A DNA stretch of 64,000 bases from Nostoc sp. CHAB 5824 (GTDB lineage Bacteria; Cyanobacteriota; Cyanobacteriia; Cyanobacteriales; Nostocaceae): assembly GCF_020829665.1 (NCBI RefSeq), contig NZ_JAIVFT010000022.1, forward strand, positions 1 to 64,000, written 5' to 3'. Below the pieces are notes generated by a model that made no database searches, had not been told where the DNA came from, and saw only the letters and a program-made list of their open reading frames with translations. Below, piece by piece: positions 45,002-55,068 of this stretch. How positions within the stretch are numbered: position 1 is the stretch's first letter; each line of letters opens with the position of its first letter. The position numbers and the translations under genes were made by a program.

Positions 45002-46672
45002 TCAAAAGTCCGGTAATTCTTTAAGAATTGTGAACCGGATATGATTTATCGCCAAATCACCGATAGGAATATCTTCTTTGGTTAGCCGCGCACCTTGACT
45101 TGTCACAGTTTCAAAGGTGATGCCTTTGCCAATTTCGATGTGATACCAGCATAAGCCCATAAAAAAGCGCGTTGGATAAGGGCCACCTTCACCTATATCG
45201 TCAGGATTTGATTCCATTGGCAACCAGCCAAAATTGGGGACGTAGAATTCTAGCCAAACATGATTAAAGTCAGGTTGTAGCGGTACTCCTATGAAGTCAC
45301 TATGGGGAGGACATTTATACCTGCCTACGGTACGGCAGGGGATGCCATTTAAACGAGATAGGGCAAGTAAAACGCCGACATATTCGCCACAGGAACCAAC
45401 CCCCCGTTCTAAAACTGTATCTGGCGTGTCAATGTAAGGTTTAATACCGTATGATAACTCATCATAAACGTAGTTGCGGATGCTGTGCATTTTCCGCAGC
45501 ACATTGGTTTCAGAACCAATTGCTTCTCTGGCGGCACGGCGAACAATGGTAGTATCCATTGCTAAATCGTCGTCATCCACTAGGTAACGTGTTTGTAATT
45601 CTGGGGACAGTTCGGGTATATTTTCCACATCTCTGGGTGTGATGCGATACTTAATACCGCGAACTTCCAAAAGTGCTTTCCAGCCAAATATATGCCGTTC
45701 GCCTGGGGCAAGAGAATCAAATTTAAAGACTGCTACACGTTGCCCCTCTATCACTTCTTGGGTGAAGGGTATACCAATGGGTTCAACGTGTTTCACCTTT
45801 TGACGCTCAGTTTCCGATGGTAGGGCGATGCGCCATTCGACATCAGGTAAATAAACTTCGTCTAAAGGTGCAATTTCCTCAGCATAAGACATTTCAATCA
45901 GATAACCGTTAGAGAGGGCGTAACGCTTATCTGGATCGTAATGATAATACAGAGGGTGAATAAAAGTGCGATCGCGGAACGTTAACTCATGACTCGGATC
46001 GGCATTGGGGTTGTCCCGGATATAAGGCTCCTCTGAGGCATAAGCGACGTAAATACTTTCTTTGCCTGTTTCGCCATTTTTATGGATTGCTATGCCTGTA
46101 GGACATTCAAAAGGTGTCAGGACACTAAATTGAAGTTCTCCCGTGGCCCGATCCATCGCGTAAACTGATTGTTCGGTGCGATCGCAAATCCACAGCATTT
46201 CCTGAGTTACTGCCAAATTCTCTACGCCAACTCCAGGGGCATAAAATCTGGTAATCTCTTTTCGCGTTTCGCTATCATAAACCAGAATGTAGCCCAACCT
46301 TTGACAGCTGATATAAACTGTTGTTTCCCAAACAGCAACGCCGTCAGCCGGATAAGGCAATGTCACAAAATGTTCCAGATCGAAAGCATTGAGCTTGCAC
46401 AAGTAAACACTATTTTCTCGGCTCACCCACAGGGTATCTTCCCACGCTGCTAGACCAGTGACATCGGTAAATTCTTTAACTTGATGGGGATTGAGAATTT
46501 TGCTGTTGTCAGAGGTAGGATCAATTTCTAGTAGATGCCCTTTAATACTGTCAATGGCAATCAGTCTGTCTTTAATGAAAGTAATGCCACACAGGGTAGC
46601 AGCAGTAAGCGGTCGAATTGTTTTTTGCCCAAACATCTGGCTAACGGTCAAAGTGGGGAGTGCAAAACTCAT
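45002..46672 (-). CDS. Transglutaminase-domain protein with beta-propeller-like N-terminus
   Basis: A 556-residue protein. Residues about 20-240 show repeated IYVA/VYIS-type strands like a beta propeller (GITFIKDRLIAIDS, AWEDTLWVSREN, VAVWETTVYISCQ). The C-terminal part (about 370-510) is a transglutaminase fold with the Cys of GVGSCGEYVGVLLALSRL, the His of FNHVWLEFYVP and Asp in ESNPDD, so a papain-like catalytic triad is present. It could be a peptidase or crosslinking enzyme; no signal peptide is seen. ATG at 46672 used; 46681 also possible. Confidence 0.82.
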   Translation of the reverse strand: MSFALPTLTVSQMFGQKTIRPLTAATLCGITFIKDRLIAIDSIKGHLLEIDPTSDNSKILNPHQVKEFTDVTGLAAWEDTLWVSRENSVYLCKLNAFDLEHFVTLPYPADGVAVWETTVYISCQRLGYILVYDSETRKEITRFYAPGVGVENLAVTQEMLWICDRTEQSVYAMDRATGELQFSVLTPFECPTGIAIHKNGETGKESIYVAYASEEPYIRDNPNADPSHELTFRDRTFIHPLYYHYDPDKRYALSNGYLIEMSYAEEIAPLDEVYLPDVEWRIALPSETERQKVKHVEPIGIPFTQEVIEGQRVAVFKFDSLAPGERHIFGWKALLEVRGIKYRITPRDVENIPELSPELQTRYLVDDDDLAMDTTIVRRAAREAIGSETNVLRKMHSIRNYVYDELSYGIKPYIDTPDTVLERGVGSCGEYVGVLLALSRLNGIPCRTVGRYKCPPHSDFIGVPLQPDFNHVWLEFYVPNFGWLPMESNPDDIGEGGPYPTRFFMGLCWYHIEIGKGITFETVTSQGARLTKEDIPIGDLAINHIRFTILKELPDF

Positions 46673-47171
46673 ATTAATCATATTTATTGAATGGTTTAGC
46701 ACGCCTAAGCAATTCAAAATTCAAAATTTGTCTTGAAAAGTTTGCTAGCTTGGGAAACCCTACTGGCACGCTAGTTCGCTTGAGCGGGGTAATACACCAG
46801 CGACTGGCTCAACTTTGGGCAAAATTCAAATGTTCGCTTTAGCGTCTCGTAGAGAAGAAATGCAATCGTGCCATGCATCCTGGCTATTGACTGGATGTAA
46901 ATGAAAGCAATGACACCCTAAAATTAATTGGGCATATGCTCTGTAACAAAGCTTCAAAGCTCTATTACTCATAATTATCGGTACAATGTGTTCCGAAAAA
47001 CTCTTTCGTGAGAGATAACACTATCTCAAAAAAAAATAAATTTACAAATATTAAGAATTACAGATCCATTCCTGTAACTGGGCGATTGCCTTAATGTAAC
47101 TTTAGAAGATGCAATTCCTGCCATCACTAAATTATGATCGAATTTTGTAACCATTTCCTGTGACGTACACG
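46673..47171. other. Gene-free stretch
   Basis: AT-rich intergenic DNA between divergent genes, containing a GCGTCTCGTAGAGAA repeat piece (46842-46856). No gene or clear promoter could be assigned. Confidence 0.5.
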
Positions 47172-50030
47172 ATGTCTGCTAATTCTCTGCCTGAAGGTGC
47201 CGCCGTTTGGCATAGTTTAGAAGTTGATAAAGCGCTAGGCCTGCTTGATAGTAATGCAGACAGTGGCTTAACACCTCAAGAAATTCAACAGAGGTTGCAA
47301 AAGTACGGGCCCAACGAACTTGAAGAAACTGCTGGGCGTAGTACTTGGGAAATTCTGCTGGATCAGTTCAAGAACATTATGTTGTTGATGCTGATTGGCG
47401 TAGCTCTGATTTCTGGGTTTTTAGACCTGATGGCTTTGCGGGGGGGCAGCTTAAAGCCTGGTGAAGTGCCATTTAAAGATACGATCGCTATCCTAGCAAT
47501 CGTCATCCTCAATGGCATACTCGGCTACGTCCAAGAAAGCCGTGCCGAAAAAGCCCTGGCAGCCCTGAAAAAAATGACCTCTCCCTTAGTGCGCGTCATC
47601 CGCGACGCCAGACTGGTGGAGATAGCAGCTAAGGAACTAGTTCCAGGGGATGTAATGCTGCTGGAAGCTGGGATGCAGATAGCCGCAGATGGACGCTTGA
47701 TAGAACAGTCTAATTTACAAGTGCGTGAGTCGGCATTGACTGGTGAAGCCGAAGCGGTAAATAAACAGGCATCATTAAAATTGCCCGAGGAAACATCATT
47801 AGGCGATCGCCTAAATGTCGTGTTTCAAGGAACTGAAGTAGTCCAAGGACGAGGCAAGGTTCTGGTGACTAACACCGGAATGACTACAGAACTAGGCAAA
47901 ATTGCCACCATGTTGCAGGCGGTGGAAAGTGAGCCGACGCCGTTACAGCAACGGATGACTCAACTGGGCAACGTCCTAGTTACGGGTTCTTTGATTCTTG
48001 TTGCGATCGTTGTCGTCGGTGGTGTGCTCAAGGACGGAGGTTTTAAAAACATCCAAGAACTCTTGGAAGTTTCCTTGAGTATGGCAGTTGCTGTGGTGCC
48101 AGAAGGTTTACCTGCTGTAATTACCGTCACCTTGGCACTGGGAACCCAGCGAATGGTACGCCAAAATGCCTTGATTCGCAAATTGCCAGCAGTGGAAACA
48201 TTGGGTTCTGTAACTACCATCTGTTCTGATAAAACCGGTACACTGACTCAAAACAAAATGGTGGTGCAATCGGTTTCCACTAATAACAAAACTTTTCGCG
48301 TCAGCGGCGAAGGTTATGCTCCCACAGGGGACTTTCAGTTAGATGGTCAAAACATTTCCCTAGAAGATTCCCCAGAAATCTCAGCGTTGTCAGTCGCCTG
48401 TGCTATTTGTAATGATTCCGTGTTGCAAAAAGAAAAAGGGGAATGGGCGATTTTGGGAGATCCCACAGAGGGGGCATTGTTAACACTGGCAGGAAAAGCT
48501 GGAATCGAAAAAGACCAGTGGAACAGTAAGTTACCCAGAGTTAGGGAGTTTCCCTTTTCCTCGGAACGTAAGCGGATGAGCGTGATTTCTCAGGTGGAGG
48601 GAGTCGCTACAGGTGACGCATCTTCGAGAGGCATTGACCCAGCGATCGCCGGTTTTCTCCAATCTGAACCTTACTTAATGTTTACCAAAGGTTCTCCAGA
48701 GTTAACCTTGGCACGTTGCACTCAAATTCATTTGGGTAATGACACAGGCCCTTTAACCGAATCACAACGCCAGAAAATTTTGGCAGAAAATGACCAAATG
48801 GCGAGTAAAGGTTTGCGGGTGCTAGGTTTTGCCTACAAACCCTTGGCACAGATCCCACCGGAAGGTTCAGATGAGACATCCGAGCAAAATTTGGTGTGGC
48901 TGGGATTGGTGGGAATGTTAGATGCGCCACGCCCAGAGGTAAGGGCAGCTGTGCAAGAGTGTCGGGATGCAGGCATTCGCCCAGTAATGATTACTGGTGA
49001 CCACCAGTTAACAGCACAAGCGATCGCTACCGATTTGGGAATTGCCCAAGAAGGCGACCGCGTTCTCACAGGTCAAGAATTGCAGCGAATGACTGACCAA
49101 GAACTAGAGCAAAATGTTGACTTGGTGAGCATCTATGCTAGGGTTTCCCCAGAACACAAACTGCGAATTGTCCAAGCATTGCAACGCCGGGGCAGATTTG
49201 TGGCCATGACAGGCGATGGTGTCAACGATGCCCCAGCCCTCAAACAAGCCGACATTGGTATTGCGATGGGCATTACTGGCACTGATGTCAGTAAAGAAGC
49301 CAGTGACATGGTGTTACTTGATGACAACTTCGCCACCATTGTCAGCGCTACTAAGGAAGGTAGAGTTGTTTACACCAATATCCGCCGCTTTATCAAATAC
49401 ATCCTGGGCAGTAACATTGGCGAAGTTCTCACAATTGCCGCTGCACCCTTAATTGGTTTGGGAGGCGTTCCCCTTACCCCCTTACAAATTTTGTGGATGA
49501 ACTTGGTAACAGACGGTTTACCAGCCTTGGCATTAGCTGTGGAACCTCCAGAACCGGATGTGATGAAACGTCCGCCTTTTAGTCCCCGCGAAAGTATTTT
49601 CGCTAGGGGATTGGGTTCCTATATGATTCGCATTGGAATCATTTTTGCCATTATCACCATTGCCTTGATGTGGTGGGCTTATCAACATACCCATGCCGCT
49701 GGGTATCAGGGCAATCCTGATACTTGGAAAACAATGGTATTTACTACCTTGTGTATTGCTCAAATGGGCCATGCGATCGCCATTCGCTCTAACAACCGAC
49801 TGACCATTGAGATGAATCCCTTCTCCAATATATTTGTACTAGCGGCTGTTGTCGTGACCACGATTTTGCAGTTGATGCTAGTTTACGTCCCACCCCTGCG
49901 AGATTTCTTTGGTACTCACTACCTCACTCTAGAGGAATTGGGGGTTTGTATTGGCTTCAGTGCCTTAATGTTTGTGTGGATTGAAGCGGAGAAGATATTT
50001 CTACGGTTTATGGGTAAGAAGGCTGTGTAA
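47172..50030 (+). CDS. Ca2+-type cation-transporting P-type ATPase
   Basis: A 952-residue P2-type ATPase. The phosphorylation site is CSDKTGTLTQNKM, with the TGEAEAVNK dephosphorylation loop and GDGVNDAPALKQADIGIAMG hinge. Calcium-site residues match SERCA: VVPEGLPA in span 4, SNIGEVLTIAA in span 5 and NLVTDGLPALAL in span 6, so both sites are largely kept. About ten membrane spans. It probably exports Ca2+ across the plasma membrane. A GTG at 47160 is an alternative start. Confidence 0.93.
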   Translation: MSANSLPEGAAVWHSLEVDKALGLLDSNADSGLTPQEIQQRLQKYGPNELEETAGRSTWEILLDQFKNIMLLMLIGVALISGFLDLMALRGGSLKPGEVPFKDTIAILAIVILNGILGYVQESRAEKALAALKKMTSPLVRVIRDARLVEIAAKELVPGDVMLLEAGMQIAADGRLIEQSNLQVRESALTGEAEAVNKQASLKLPEETSLGDRLNVVFQGTEVVQGRGKVLVTNTGMTTELGKIATMLQAVESEPTPLQQRMTQLGNVLVTGSLILVAIVVVGGVLKDGGFKNIQELLEVSLSMAVAVVPEGLPAVITVTLALGTQRMVRQNALIRKLPAVETLGSVTTICSDKTGTLTQNKMVVQSVSTNNKTFRVSGEGYAPTGDFQLDGQNISLEDSPEISALSVACAICNDSVLQKEKGEWAILGDPTEGALLTLAGKAGIEKDQWNSKLPRVREFPFSSERKRMSVISQVEGVATGDASSRGIDPAIAGFLQSEPYLMFTKGSPELTLARCTQIHLGNDTGPLTESQRQKILAENDQMASKGLRVLGFAYKPLAQIPPEGSDETSEQNLVWLGLVGMLDAPRPEVRAAVQECRDAGIRPVMITGDHQLTAQAIATDLGIAQEGDRVLTGQELQRMTDQELEQNVDLVSIYARVSPEHKLRIVQALQRRGRFVAMTGDGVNDAPALKQADIGIAMGITGTDVSKEASDMVLLDDNFATIVSATKEGRVVYTNIRRFIKYILGSNIGEVLTIAAAPLIGLGGVPLTPLQILWMNLVTDGLPALALAVEPPEPDVMKRPPFSPRESIFARGLGSYMIRIGIIFAIITIALMWWAYQHTHAAGYQGNPDTWKTMVFTTLCIAQMGHAIAIRSNNRLTIEMNPFSNIFVLAAVVVTTILQLMLVYVPPLRDFFGTHYLTLEELGVCIGFSALMFVWIEAEKIFLRFMGKKAV

Positions 50031-50037
50031 ATGGGGC

Positions 50038-50134
50038 ATTGGGCATGGGGCATGGGGCATTGGTTATTAATCTCTTCTTCCCCTGCTCCCCCTGCTCCCC
50101 CTGCTCCCCCTGCTCCCCCTGCTCCCCACTCCCC
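50038..50134. repeat. Low-complexity repeats between ATPase gene and recF
   Basis: GGGCATGGGGCATTGG units are followed by five CTGCTCCCC nonamers. They belong to dispersed families that also occur at 12775-12835, 53881-54000 and 62921-63012. Confidence 0.85.
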
Positions 50135-50137
50135 ACT

Positions 50138-51301
50138 ATGTACCTCAAAACTCTCAACCTCCGACAATTTCGCAATTATCAAGACCAGAACGTTGAGTTT
50201 AATGCTGCCAAAACAATTTTGGTAGGAAATAACGCTCAGGGAAAGTCGAATTTGTTGGAGGCGGTAGAGTTACTGGCGACATTGCGATCGCACCGAATGA
50301 CCCGCGATCGCGATTTAGTTCAAGAAGGGGAAGCCATAGCCCAAATTAATGCCACTCTTGAGCGGCAAACAGGCGTTAGTGACCTTACCTTAACGCTGCG
50401 CCGCAATGGCCGCCGTAGCGTTGCTCTCAATGGTGAATCTATCCGCCGTCAAATGGATTTTCTCGGCGTTCTCAATGCAGTCCAATTTTCCAGCCTGGAT
50501 TTAGAACTAGTACGCGGCGGCCCGGAAGGTCGCCGCAACTGGTTAGATACACTCTTAATTCAACTCGAACCAGTTTATGCTCACATTTTGCAGCAGTATA
50601 ACCATGTGTTACGCCAGCGCAATGCTTTTTTAAAAAAAACTCAAGACTTAGCACCCAGTAATCAGCAACGCCAGTCACCTCAACTGAATGAAAATACGCA
50701 CAGCGCAGACTCTTCAGAACTGGCGGTGTGGGATGCACAGTTAGCGACTACGGGAACCAGGGTAATTAGACGACGCGATCGCGCCATACAACGATTAGCT
50801 CCCATTGCTAGTGCTTGGCACGCCAGTATTAGCGGCAGTACAGAAGTTTTGCAAATCAAGTACGTGCCTAATATTCCTTTAGAGGATAACCAGCCAGAAG
50901 AAGTGCAGCAAGCTTTTTTAGCAAAAATTCAGCAACGAGCGATCGCTGAAATGTACCAAGGCACTACTCTTGTCGGCCCACATCGAGACGAAATAGAATT
51001 AACTATTAACCAGACACCCGCTCGTCAATACGGTTCTCAAGGTCAACAACGAACGCTGGTTCTAGCCTTAAAATTAGCAGAATTACAATTAATTGAAGAA
51101 GTCGTCAAAGAGCCACCGCTGCTATTGCTTGATGATGTTCTTGCCGAACTAGATTTATCCCGCCAAAATCAATTGCTTGATGCCATTCAAGACCGCTTTC
51201 AGACCCTGATTACTACTACTCATTTAGGTTCTTTTGATTCTCAGTGGTTGAAGTCCTCCCAAATTCTTTTTGTGAAAGCAGGAGAGATAATCCCAAATTA
51301 G
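50138..51301 (+). CDS. recF: RecF recombination mediator
   Basis: A 387-residue SMC-like ATPase that loads RecA at single-stranded gaps. Walker A is GNNAQGKSN (about 31-39), the signature region lies in QYGSQGQQRTLVLALKLAE and Walker B is LLLLDDVLAELD. The C-terminal TTTHLG is also typical. The frame is open upstream to 50039, but that part is encoded by CTGCTCCCC repeats and has no homology; the ATG at 50138 gives MYLKTLNLRQFRNY, the normal start. Confidence 0.95.
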   Translation: MYLKTLNLRQFRNYQDQNVEFNAAKTILVGNNAQGKSNLLEAVELLATLRSHRMTRDRDLVQEGEAIAQINATLERQTGVSDLTLTLRRNGRRSVALNGESIRRQMDFLGVLNAVQFSSLDLELVRGGPEGRRNWLDTLLIQLEPVYAHILQQYNHVLRQRNAFLKKTQDLAPSNQQRQSPQLNENTHSADSSELAVWDAQLATTGTRVIRRRDRAIQRLAPIASAWHASISGSTEVLQIKYVPNIPLEDNQPEEVQQAFLAKIQQRAIAEMYQGTTLVGPHRDEIELTINQTPARQYGSQGQQRTLVLALKLAELQLIEEVVKEPPLLLLDDVLAELDLSRQNQLLDAIQDRFQTLITTTHLGSFDSQWLKSSQILFVKAGEIIPN

Positions 51302-51339
51302 TCATTTGTGACGATTGAACATAGATGATTAACTAATGA

Positions 51340-51798
51340 CTAATTACGTTTTTCTAACCTTTTAAAAACGGTGAGAACAAAAAAAGTCAGCAAAGCACCG
51401 ATTAATGCTAACTGCCACAAACCACAGCCAGCAGCAATTCCCAAAGCAGCCGAAACCCAAATAGCTGCTGCTGATGTCAGTCCGTGAATTTCAAGCTGCT
51501 GGGATTCTTGAGAAGATTGGCGCACAATTTCTCCAGCACCGAGAAATCCTACACCGGCTGCAATCCCCTGAATCACGCGGCTAAGTGCATCATGACTAGG
51601 CTGTGACCCACCTGTTTGCATAATTATCAGAGTAAACACGGCTGAACCGAAACTCACGAGCATATGAGTTCTTAAACCTGCTGGTTTGCGCCTAATCTGG
51701 CGTTCTAAGCCGATAATTGCTCCAATAACCAATGCAAGGCATAGCCTAATGCTGATATTTAGCCAATCATTAGTTGCAACGTAGTAAGTGTTTGGCAA
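51340..51798 (-). CDS. MgtC/SapB-family membrane protein
   Basis: A 152-residue protein with four membrane spans and the family core GAIIGLERQIRRKPAGLRTHMLVSFGSA, then GIAAGVGFLGAGEIVR and GLTSAAAIWVSAALGIAAG. MgtC proteins modulate F-ATPase activity and survival at low Mg2+ in pathogens; the cyanobacterial role is unproven. Start codon appears to be TTG. Confidence 0.9.
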   Translation of the reverse strand: MPNTYYVATNDWLNISIRLCLALVIGAIIGLERQIRRKPAGLRTHMLVSFGSAVFTLIIMQTGGSQPSHDALSRVIQGIAAGVGFLGAGEIVRQSSQESQQLEIHGLTSAAAIWVSAALGIAAGCGLWQLALIGALLTFFVLTVFKRLEKRN

Positions 51799-52509
51799 TG
51801 CTTAGTCTGGTGTAGATAATTTTATATACTACTACAGCACGGCGTAAATCTAGCGATCGTATTCAATTAACAAGACTTGGGGCAAAATTCCATTGTTAAA
51901 GGTGATCAAACTTCCACCACAGTGTACTAGGTTAATTAGGGATATTTTTACAAAAATAGTGCAAAAATATTTTAATCTTTTATTGATGGAGTCTAATTCT
52001 ACAGGTGTAATTTAATAGCATAGATCATATTTAGATTCTATCAATTCGGGAATGTTTTTTTAGGTGCAGATTAATATCTTACCTTGTTAGGATTATTTAC
52101 CAATAAGATTTTATTTTGCTAAATAATAAATGAAAATTTGTATTGTTAAATTATGACAATCCTTATAATCTAGGCAAACGACATGAATTTTAACTTTATT
52201 AAATAGCTTTTTGACTATTTAAAATAACTGAACTATAAAATTCTACCTCGGATTGCTAGATTTAACCCATACACTCAATAATTAGATACTGCCATCTGCA
52301 ACTCGATCAAACAATAAAATCCGTGGTTTTAAGGAAGAGAGGCTAAATGAAGAAAAATATTTGATTGACAAAGGAGTCAAATTACAGCGATAGATGGTGT
52401 AACTAGCAATTAACCACTAACAAGGTCGGCCAATTAAACGTAAATGCTGGAAAGTCCTCCTAGTAGAGAGTCAGTGGATTTACGGCTGATACGTACCAGG
52501 AGGAAATAA
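51799..52509. other. Long gene-free stretch
   Basis: About 700 bases of AT-rich DNA between the divergent MgtC and PEP-synthase-like genes. I see no coding frame, RNA gene or strong hairpin. The only notable site is the ribosome-binding sequence CAGGAGGAAATAA just before an ATG at 52510. Confidence 0.5.
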
Positions 52510-52552
52510 ATGGCTGTGGCTACAAATAGACAACTGACAACTAACAAATTGA

Positions 52553-54904
52553 GTGGACAAACTCTACTGGCTAGACCAAATTAAACTACAAGACCGCGCC
52601 CAAGTAGGTGACAAAGCGTTTTACTTGAGCAGAATCATGCAGCGTGGCTATCCGGTGGTGCCTGGTTTTGTCGTTTCGGCAGAGATTTTGCGACAATTTC
52701 TCGAAAATCTCAATAGTTCAGAGTCATTAGTGGCTGACTTACCCCATTCTTCATTACACCTGGATGTCACTAATTGGCGTCAACTTCAGCAGGTGGCTGG
52801 TCGCTTGCGCCAGGAAATCCTCACTGCGACTGTGCCACAAGATTGGGTGAGTACAATTTTCCAAGCAGCTAGAGAATGGCAAACTGGCTGTTTGATTCTT
52901 CGACCTACCTTGGCAGTATCAACTGCTACTCCAAGTATGAAGAATATATCTGGTTTGCTGGAGTCGGTGTTTTGCCAGTGCGAACCCGAAGCAATCGCTT
53001 TTGCCCTAAAGCGTACCTGGAGCCAGATATTTCGTGCTAGAAGCCTACTATATTGGCAGCAGGCAGGAATTAACCTGCAACAAATAAATTTAGCAGTTTT
53101 GGTGCAACCTGTTGAAAATGCGATCGCTAGTGGTTTGCTCAGAGCCAACTCCTCTGGGTGGGAAATTGAAGCTACTTGGGGATTAGGAATTGCGATCGCT
53201 CTTGGCGAAGTACAGCCAGATGTTTACTACATTCAACAGGAAACTGGGGTTGTGCTTGAGCAACAGTTAGGCAATAAAATGCTGGCTTATGGTGTTGATG
53301 ATGCAGCAGATGGAGCTTTTTCGCAAGCGGTGCCAAAGTCAGTACTAACATCAGATCACACTTGTCTAAGTACCTACCTAATTCAGGAAGCCCAACAAAA
53401 ACAGTACGCTTTACAACAAGAATACTTACAACAAATAATTGCTCTGGGAACTCAACTAGTAAGCGAACTGGGTAAAACCTTTACTATTAAATGGACTATT
53501 GCTGAACAAACTACATCTGGCAAGCTCTATATAACACAAGTTAGTTCTCCCCAATCTGCAATTCCCCACGGACACCTGATCAGGGGAATAGGGGCGGCAG
53601 GAGGACGTGTTGTGGCGACTGCATTGGTAATTATTAATCCCCAACAGAAACCTGAACAAATACCTAAAGGAGTGATTTTAGTAGTAACAGCGATCGCACC
53701 TGATTGGTTACCATTACTGCAACAAGTTGGTGGTATTATTACTGAACAAGGCGGATTAACCAGCCACGCTGCAATTCTTGCCAGAGAATTGGGTATCGCA
53801 GCAGTAGTTAACGCAACATCTGCTACAACCTTAATCCAAACTGGCGAACGACTGCTGCTCGATGGCGACAGAGGAGAAGTTTATCGGATCAGAGGAGAAG
53901 GGGGAGCAGGGGAAGCAAATCTTTCCCCTCATCCCCTCTACTTCCGATCCCCTCTGCCTCTTCCCCATCCTTCTATCTCTCCATCTCCCTCTTCTCATCT
54001 ACCTATGATTGCTACTCAACTGCTGGTTAACTTGAGTCAGTCCAGTTTAATAGAACAAGTGCAAAGCTTCCCTGTGGATGGAGTGGGATTGTTGCGCTCA
54101 GAATTGATGGTACTAAATATATTGTCCGGACAACATCCTAATAGTTGGATTTTAGGCGGGCGGCAAGCAGAATTGTTAGAGCGATGGTCTGAGCAGATTA
54201 TGCAGTTTGCCCGTGCTTTTGCACCAAGACCAGTTTTTTATCGTTCTTTAGATTGGCCGCAGGATTTACCATCATTGAGTGATAATTTACAATCGTCACC
54301 ACAATCAATGTTGGGCGAACGTGGTACCTTCAGCTATTTACAAAATCCCGCAGTCTTTGAGTTAGAACTGAAAGCTTTAGCGAGTGTACAGCAAGCTGGT
54401 TACAGCAATGTAAATCTACTGTTGCCTTTTGTGCGGACTGTGGAAGAATTTGTCTTTTGCCGTCGCAAAGTTGAGCAAGCTCTTTTAACTGAGGTGTCGC
54501 AATTTCAATTGTGGATGATGGCAGAAGTGCCAAGCGTCCTATTTTTACTACCAGAATATGTTAAAGCAGGTGCAGACGGAATTTCCATTGGTACAAATGA
54601 TCTGACTCAGTTATTGCTCGGAGTAGATCGAGAACAAGGACGGTTAGCAAAAGTATTTAACGAACGTCATCCGGCAGTTATGAGTGCGATCGCTCAACTC
54701 ATTCAAATGGCTAAAAGTGCCGGTATACCTTGTTCAATCTGCGGTCAAGCACCAGCCCTTTATCCAGAAATCATCGATAAGCTAGTGGAATGGGGTATTA
54801 CTTCCATTTCTGTGGAACCGGAAGCAGTCGAGCGAACATATCAGGCGATCGCTCGTGCTGAACAACGCTTAATTTTAGCAGTAGCACGAAGAAAGCTTCA
54901 TTAG
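52553..54904 (+). CDS. Divergent PEP-synthase/PPDK-like protein
   Basis: A 783-residue relative of phosphoenolpyruvate synthase. The ATP-binding part (about 1-330) is divergent: where the family has a VRSSA loop this protein has LRPTLAVSTATPSMKN. The swivelling domain keeps the phospho-His (GGLTSHAAILARELGIAAVV), and the C-terminal barrel keeps GLLRSELM, GTNDLTQLLLGVDRE and the active Cys of CSICGQAPA. A Pro/Ser-rich linker (about 447-482) is encoded by CCCCTCTGCC-type low-complexity DNA. A well-placed ribosome site and ATG at 52510 are one base out of frame (see findings); the GTG at 52553 is the usable start as read. Function uncertain. Confidence 0.8.
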   Translation: MDKLYWLDQIKLQDRAQVGDKAFYLSRIMQRGYPVVPGFVVSAEILRQFLENLNSSESLVADLPHSSLHLDVTNWRQLQQVAGRLRQEILTATVPQDWVSTIFQAAREWQTGCLILRPTLAVSTATPSMKNISGLLESVFCQCEPEAIAFALKRTWSQIFRARSLLYWQQAGINLQQINLAVLVQPVENAIASGLLRANSSGWEIEATWGLGIAIALGEVQPDVYYIQQETGVVLEQQLGNKMLAYGVDDAADGAFSQAVPKSVLTSDHTCLSTYLIQEAQQKQYALQQEYLQQIIALGTQLVSELGKTFTIKWTIAEQTTSGKLYITQVSSPQSAIPHGHLIRGIGAAGGRVVATALVIINPQQKPEQIPKGVILVVTAIAPDWLPLLQQVGGIITEQGGLTSHAAILARELGIAAVVNATSATTLIQTGERLLLDGDRGEVYRIRGEGGAGEANLSPHPLYFRSPLPLPHPSISPSPSSHLPMIATQLLVNLSQSSLIEQVQSFPVDGVGLLRSELMVLNILSGQHPNSWILGGRQAELLERWSEQIMQFARAFAPRPVFYRSLDWPQDLPSLSDNLQSSPQSMLGERGTFSYLQNPAVFELELKALASVQQAGYSNVNLLLPFVRTVEEFVFCRRKVEQALLTEVSQFQLWMMAEVPSVLFLLPEYVKAGADGISIGTNDLTQLLLGVDREQGRLAKVFNERHPAVMSAIAQLIQMAKSAGIPCSICGQAPALYPEIIDKLVEWGITSISVEPEAVERTYQAIARAEQRLILAVARRKLH

Positions 54905-54920
54905 TTAGAAGTGATTCAAT

Positions 54921-54948
54921 TTTGGATTTTAGATTTTAGATTTTAGAT
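54921..54948. repeat. Short tandem ATTTTAG heptamers
   Basis: Three to four units of GATTTTA follow the stop codon of the PEP-synthase-like gene; an STRR-class repeat. Confidence 0.7.
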
Positions 54949-55068
54949 TTTTCCTTCAATACAAAATTAAAACTACAAAATCAAAATTGCCAGAGTTACG
55001 TAAAATTTTAAAATGTCTTTGATGCTAAGTATGCATATTAGTAAATATGATAAACAGTCCTGAGTGTT

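Noticed and set aside
50039..50137. N-terminal extension of recF with repeated PCSPCS units
   Set aside because: It is a translation of CTGCTCCCC repeats; RecF homology starts at the ATG at 50138.
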